This document shows, in pieces, positions 4,733 through 7,044 of a stretch of DNA of 7,044 bases (its first letter is position 1; the number at the start of each line of letters is the position of its first letter). The stretch comes from an uncultured Collinsella sp. Its GTDB lineage: Bacteria; Actinomycetota; Coriobacteriia; Coriobacteriales; Coriobacteriaceae. Below the pieces are notes generated by a model. That model did not search any database, was not told the origin of the DNA, and saw nothing but the letters and a program-made list of their open reading frames with translations. Position numbers and translations under genes: made by a program. Location: positions 1 through 7,044 of the forward strand of contig CAAEEX010000092.1 in assembly GCA_900755005.1 (NCBI GenBank), written 5' to 3'.

Positions 4733-6923
4733 ACTCGCTTGGGGCAACGTCCGCCGCGCCGGCCGCGACTACCTCGTCTACCTTTTGACGCTCACCTTGG
4801 GCGTCACGGTCTTCTATGCCTTTAACACCATCTCGATGCAGGTCGACATCGCCGGAATCGATGAAGAGGGCTTGGCGCAGGTTATGGGCAGCATGCTCGG
4901 CGACCTGACGTACTTTTTGGCCGGTGTCATGGCCTTTTTGATGGTGTACGCCAATAACTTCATCATGAAACGCCGCAAAAAGGAGTTTGGCCTGTACCAG
5001 GTGCTCGGCATGGGGCGCGGGCGCGTCGCCACGATCATGGCGCTCGAGACGGTGATTGTCTCGGTGGTGGCCTTTGTCGCCGGCATTGTGCTGGGTGTGG
5101 GACTCTCCCAGCTCATGACATTCTTTACGGCCTCGCTCTTTAAGACGCAGATCGCCAATTTCCACTTCTTTTTCTCGGTGCATGCGTTCAACCTGACCCT
5201 TGTCTGCATGCTCGTAATGTTTGTGCTCACGCTACTGCTGAACCTTCGCGCCGTGCGTCGTACCAAACTCATCGAGCTTATGGGTGCCGAGCGTCGCAAC
5301 GAGAGCATCAAGACACGCAACCCCTGGATCGCGATTGCCATCTTTGCCGTGGGCGTGGCGCTTGTGGGCGTGGCCTATTACCGTCTGCTACGTGATGGGT
5401 TCCCGCTAACCGCGACGGACAGCAAGCTGCAAGAGGCCATGAACCAGTTTGGTATTACGACCGCTATGGTTACCGTGGGCACCTTTGCCCTGTTCTGGGG
5501 ACTCTCGGGCATGCTCATCAAGCTGCTGCAGAGCCTGCGCGGCGTGTATTGGCGCGGCCTCAACATGTTTACCGTGCGCCAGCTTGCGGCCAAAGTCAAC
5601 ACGGTGTGCTTTTCGATGGGCGTCATCGCGATGCTCCTGTTTTTGGCCATCACCTCGGTGACGTGCGGTATGTCGATTGCCAACGTGATGAACGAAAACC
5701 TGGAGCGCTATAACCCTGTTGATGTGTCTCAGACGTATGTCTATTACACGCCCGATACGCTCGACTACTACAAAGAATATGTCAATCCGTCTGAAGCCGA
5801 CCGCATGGTGCTAGCCGATACAACGGTCGATTTGTACTCCGCATGGCACGGCAAGGGCAAGTCGGCGGACAACAACGACGAGACCGGCAAGAAGGTCAAT
5901 ATCGCCGATGTTGCCGGTGAGCATGTTCAGATCGATTCGTATCTGAGTTTCCCGTTTGGCGGTTCGAATCCTTCGGTGTCTGCGGGTGAGATGTGCAAGA
6001 CCATGGGCGAAAAGCTCCCCAAGGCGCTCGGGGGTAGCAATGCCGATACGATGGGCCTGTTTGTGACGCCGGCGAGCCAGTACAACAAACTGCGCCAGAT
6101 GATGGGCGAGGAGCCGGTGAGCATTGGCCGCGACCAGTACCTGCTTACGTGTGATATGGGCGGTGAGCTGGGCGACCTGTACACCAAGTACATGGCCGGC
6201 GGCCATACCCTCACCTTGGGCGGGCATGAGCTCAAGCCCGCAACCGATAAGTCGGACAAGGACACGGCGGCCATCGCCAACTCGGCGATGGGCAGTAACC
6301 CGGGTACCGTCGTCGTTGCCGACGAGCTGCTGTCCCAGCTTAATCTGCAGCCGTATTCCAGTAATCTGCTCGTTAATTACAAACAGGGTATGGATACGAC
6401 CGAGGCAGACGAGAGCATTAAATACACCTTGCTCGATAATCTGCTCGTTGACGGCAAGGAGCCGGGGTCGTGGGGAGTCTTCATCACGCGTTCCGAGATG
6501 TACACGCAAGCAGCGCAGATGAACGGCATGATTAGCTATCTGGCCATCTACATTGGCTTTGTACTGGTCGTTGCGTGCGCGGCGATACTGTCGATCCAGC
6601 AGCTCTCCAATGTGGCCGACGGCAGCCGCAGCTATCGTGTGCTGGCACAGATCGGCTGCGACGACCGCCAGATTCGCCATTCGGTGATGGCGCAGCAAGC
6701 GGTATTCTTCCTGTTCCCGCTGACAGTGGGCCTGGCGCACTCGTTTATAGCGCTCAAGGTGATTATCGAGCTGGTGAGTACGTTTGGCGACATGAGCATC
6801 GGCGGCACGGTGGGTCTCACCTGCGCGATCTTCCTGGCAGCCTACGGCGGCTACTTCCTGGTGACCTACCTCATGAGCATTGGCATGGTACAAGCCGCCA
6901 TCGCCACCCGCTACAGCGAATAA
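4722..6923 (+). CDS. BceB-like FtsX-domain ABC transporter permease
   Basis: A 733-residue permease with the layout typical of BceB proteins. There are ten predicted membrane helices at about 18-38, 60-79, 107-133, 154-176, 202-220, 246-268, 293-316, 604-625, 656-680 and 698-722. A large extracellular domain (about 320-600) lies between helices 7 and 8. FtsX-type domains surround helices 2-4 and 8-10, and the first carries the cytoplasmic segment KRRKKEFGLYQVLGMGRG (83-100). The N-terminus LAWGNVRRAGRDYLVYLLTL matches the family start. The ATG at 4722 is chosen over an in-frame GTG at 4710 because GAGGG lies five bases before it. The extracellular domain of BceB proteins contacts the peptide or lipid II-peptide complex and passes the signal to a BceS-type kinase; this one is larger than that of the roughly 650-residue Bacillus protein. 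No such kinase is in the window. Substrate is unknown. Confidence 0.9.
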   Translation: MLCKLAWGNVRRAGRDYLVYLLTLTLGVTVFYAFNTISMQVDIAGIDEEGLAQVMGSMLGDLTYFLAGVMAFLMVYANNFIMKRRKKEFGLYQVLGMGRGRVATIMALETVIVSVVAFVAGIVLGVGLSQLMTFFTASLFKTQIANFHFFFSVHAFNLTLVCMLVMFVLTLLLNLRAVRRTKLIELMGAERRNESIKTRNPWIAIAIFAVGVALVGVAYYRLLRDGFPLTATDSKLQEAMNQFGITTAMVTVGTFALFWGLSGMLIKLLQSLRGVYWRGLNMFTVRQLAAKVNTVCFSMGVIAMLLFLAITSVTCGMSIANVMNENLERYNPVDVSQTYVYYTPDTLDYYKEYVNPSEADRMVLADTTVDLYSAWHGKGKSADNNDETGKKVNIADVAGEHVQIDSYLSFPFGGSNPSVSAGEMCKTMGEKLPKALGGSNADTMGLFVTPASQYNKLRQMMGEEPVSIGRDQYLLTCDMGGELGDLYTKYMAGGHTLTLGGHELKPATDKSDKDTAAIANSAMGSNPGTVVVADELLSQLNLQPYSSNLLVNYKQGMDTTEADESIKYTLLDNLLVDGKEPGSWGVFITRSEMYTQAAQMNGMISYLAIYIGFVLVVACAAILSIQQLSNVADGSRSYRVLAQIGCDDRQIRHSVMAQQAVFFLFPLTVGLAHSFIALKVIIELVSTFGDMSIGGTVGLTCAIFLAAYGGYFLVTYLMSIGMVQAAIATRYSE

Positions 6924-6989
6924 CTCGTTCAGCTTGGAATTATCGTAGGTTGAGCATAGGTCAGCGAAAACGCCCCTAAGCGAGCAAGG

Positions 6990-7044
6990 TGACGTGAAAG
7001 AGGAGGGAAGCGTACTTCGGTACGCGACCGACGATTGAACGTCA
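6990..7044. repeat. Nested palindrome with a TTCG-loop hairpin, cut by the window end
   Basis: TGACGT (6990-6995) pairs with ACGTCA (7039-7044). Inside it GCGTAC (7010-7015) pairs with GTACGC (7020-7025) around a TTCG tetraloop, which is exceptionally stable in RNA. The two stems are separated by asymmetric stretches of 14 and 13 nt, purine-rich on the left (GAAAGAGGAGGGAA) and GACCGACGATTGA on the right. It begins 67 bp after the permease stop, so it could end the transcript, but no T-run is visible. The outer stem probably continues past 7044. It may be an intergenic repeat or a structured RNA. Confidence 0.55.

Noticed and set aside
3908..4747. Long minus-strand frame opposite the ABC ATPase, and similar long minus-strand frames opposite the aldolase (1087-2214) and permease (5811-6893)
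   Set aside because: These are codon-bias shadows of genes with clear motifs; their translations are His/Gly/Ala/Arg-rich and show no domains.
1..7044. CRISPR array, rRNA or tRNA genes, prophage genes
   Set aside because: I saw no regularly spaced direct repeats, no conserved RNA gene segments and no phage proteins on either strand.

Overview
The window reads as chromosomal DNA from a high-GC Gram-positive bacterium. The strong G/C preference at third codon positions, GGAG/GAGG-type ribosome binding sites and the gene types suggest an actinobacterium, and a gut Coriobacteriia member such as Collinsella is my best guess. That assignment is an inference from style and gene content; there is no rRNA or other marker here.

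Left part (1-2277). The window opens inside the 3' end of what looks like an IS3/IS150-type insertion sequence: the last 12 transposase codons and a right terminal inverted repeat ending near 78. About 25 bp further on, a DeoR-family sugar-phosphate-responsive repressor ends on the minus strand. It is divergent from a class II (zinc) ketose-bisphosphate aldolase of the GatY/KbaY/Fba family on the plus strand. The 335-bp gap between them holds two AT-rich palindromes, a -10-like box and a leader hairpin, as expected for a repressor that controls its divergent neighbour and perhaps itself. Just after the aldolase lies a very large nested inverted repeat with 38-bp perfect outer arms and a 16-bp perfect inner stem.

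Middle (2278-3946). About 530 bp carries no convincing gene, only a doubtful 69-codon minus-strand frame. Then comes a minus-strand gene with an unusual architecture: an N-terminal MutT/NUDIX hydrolase joined by a basic linker to a C-terminal Vsr-type mismatch endonuclease, probably starting at TTG. It is divergent from the next operon across 148 bp containing two inverted repeats.

Right part (3947-7044). Two overlapping plus-strand genes encode a BceAB-type ABC transporter: a MacB/BceA-like ATPase and a ten-helix FtsX-type permease with a roughly 280-residue extracellular domain between helices 7 and 8. Such pairs usually sense or detoxify cell-wall-active antimicrobial peptides. No BceRS-type two-component system is inside the window. 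The last 60 bp contain a nested palindrome with a TTCG-loop hairpin, cut off by the window end.

The most unusual items are the NUDIX-Vsr fusion, the 153-bp nested inverted repeat and the truncated palindrome at the right edge.
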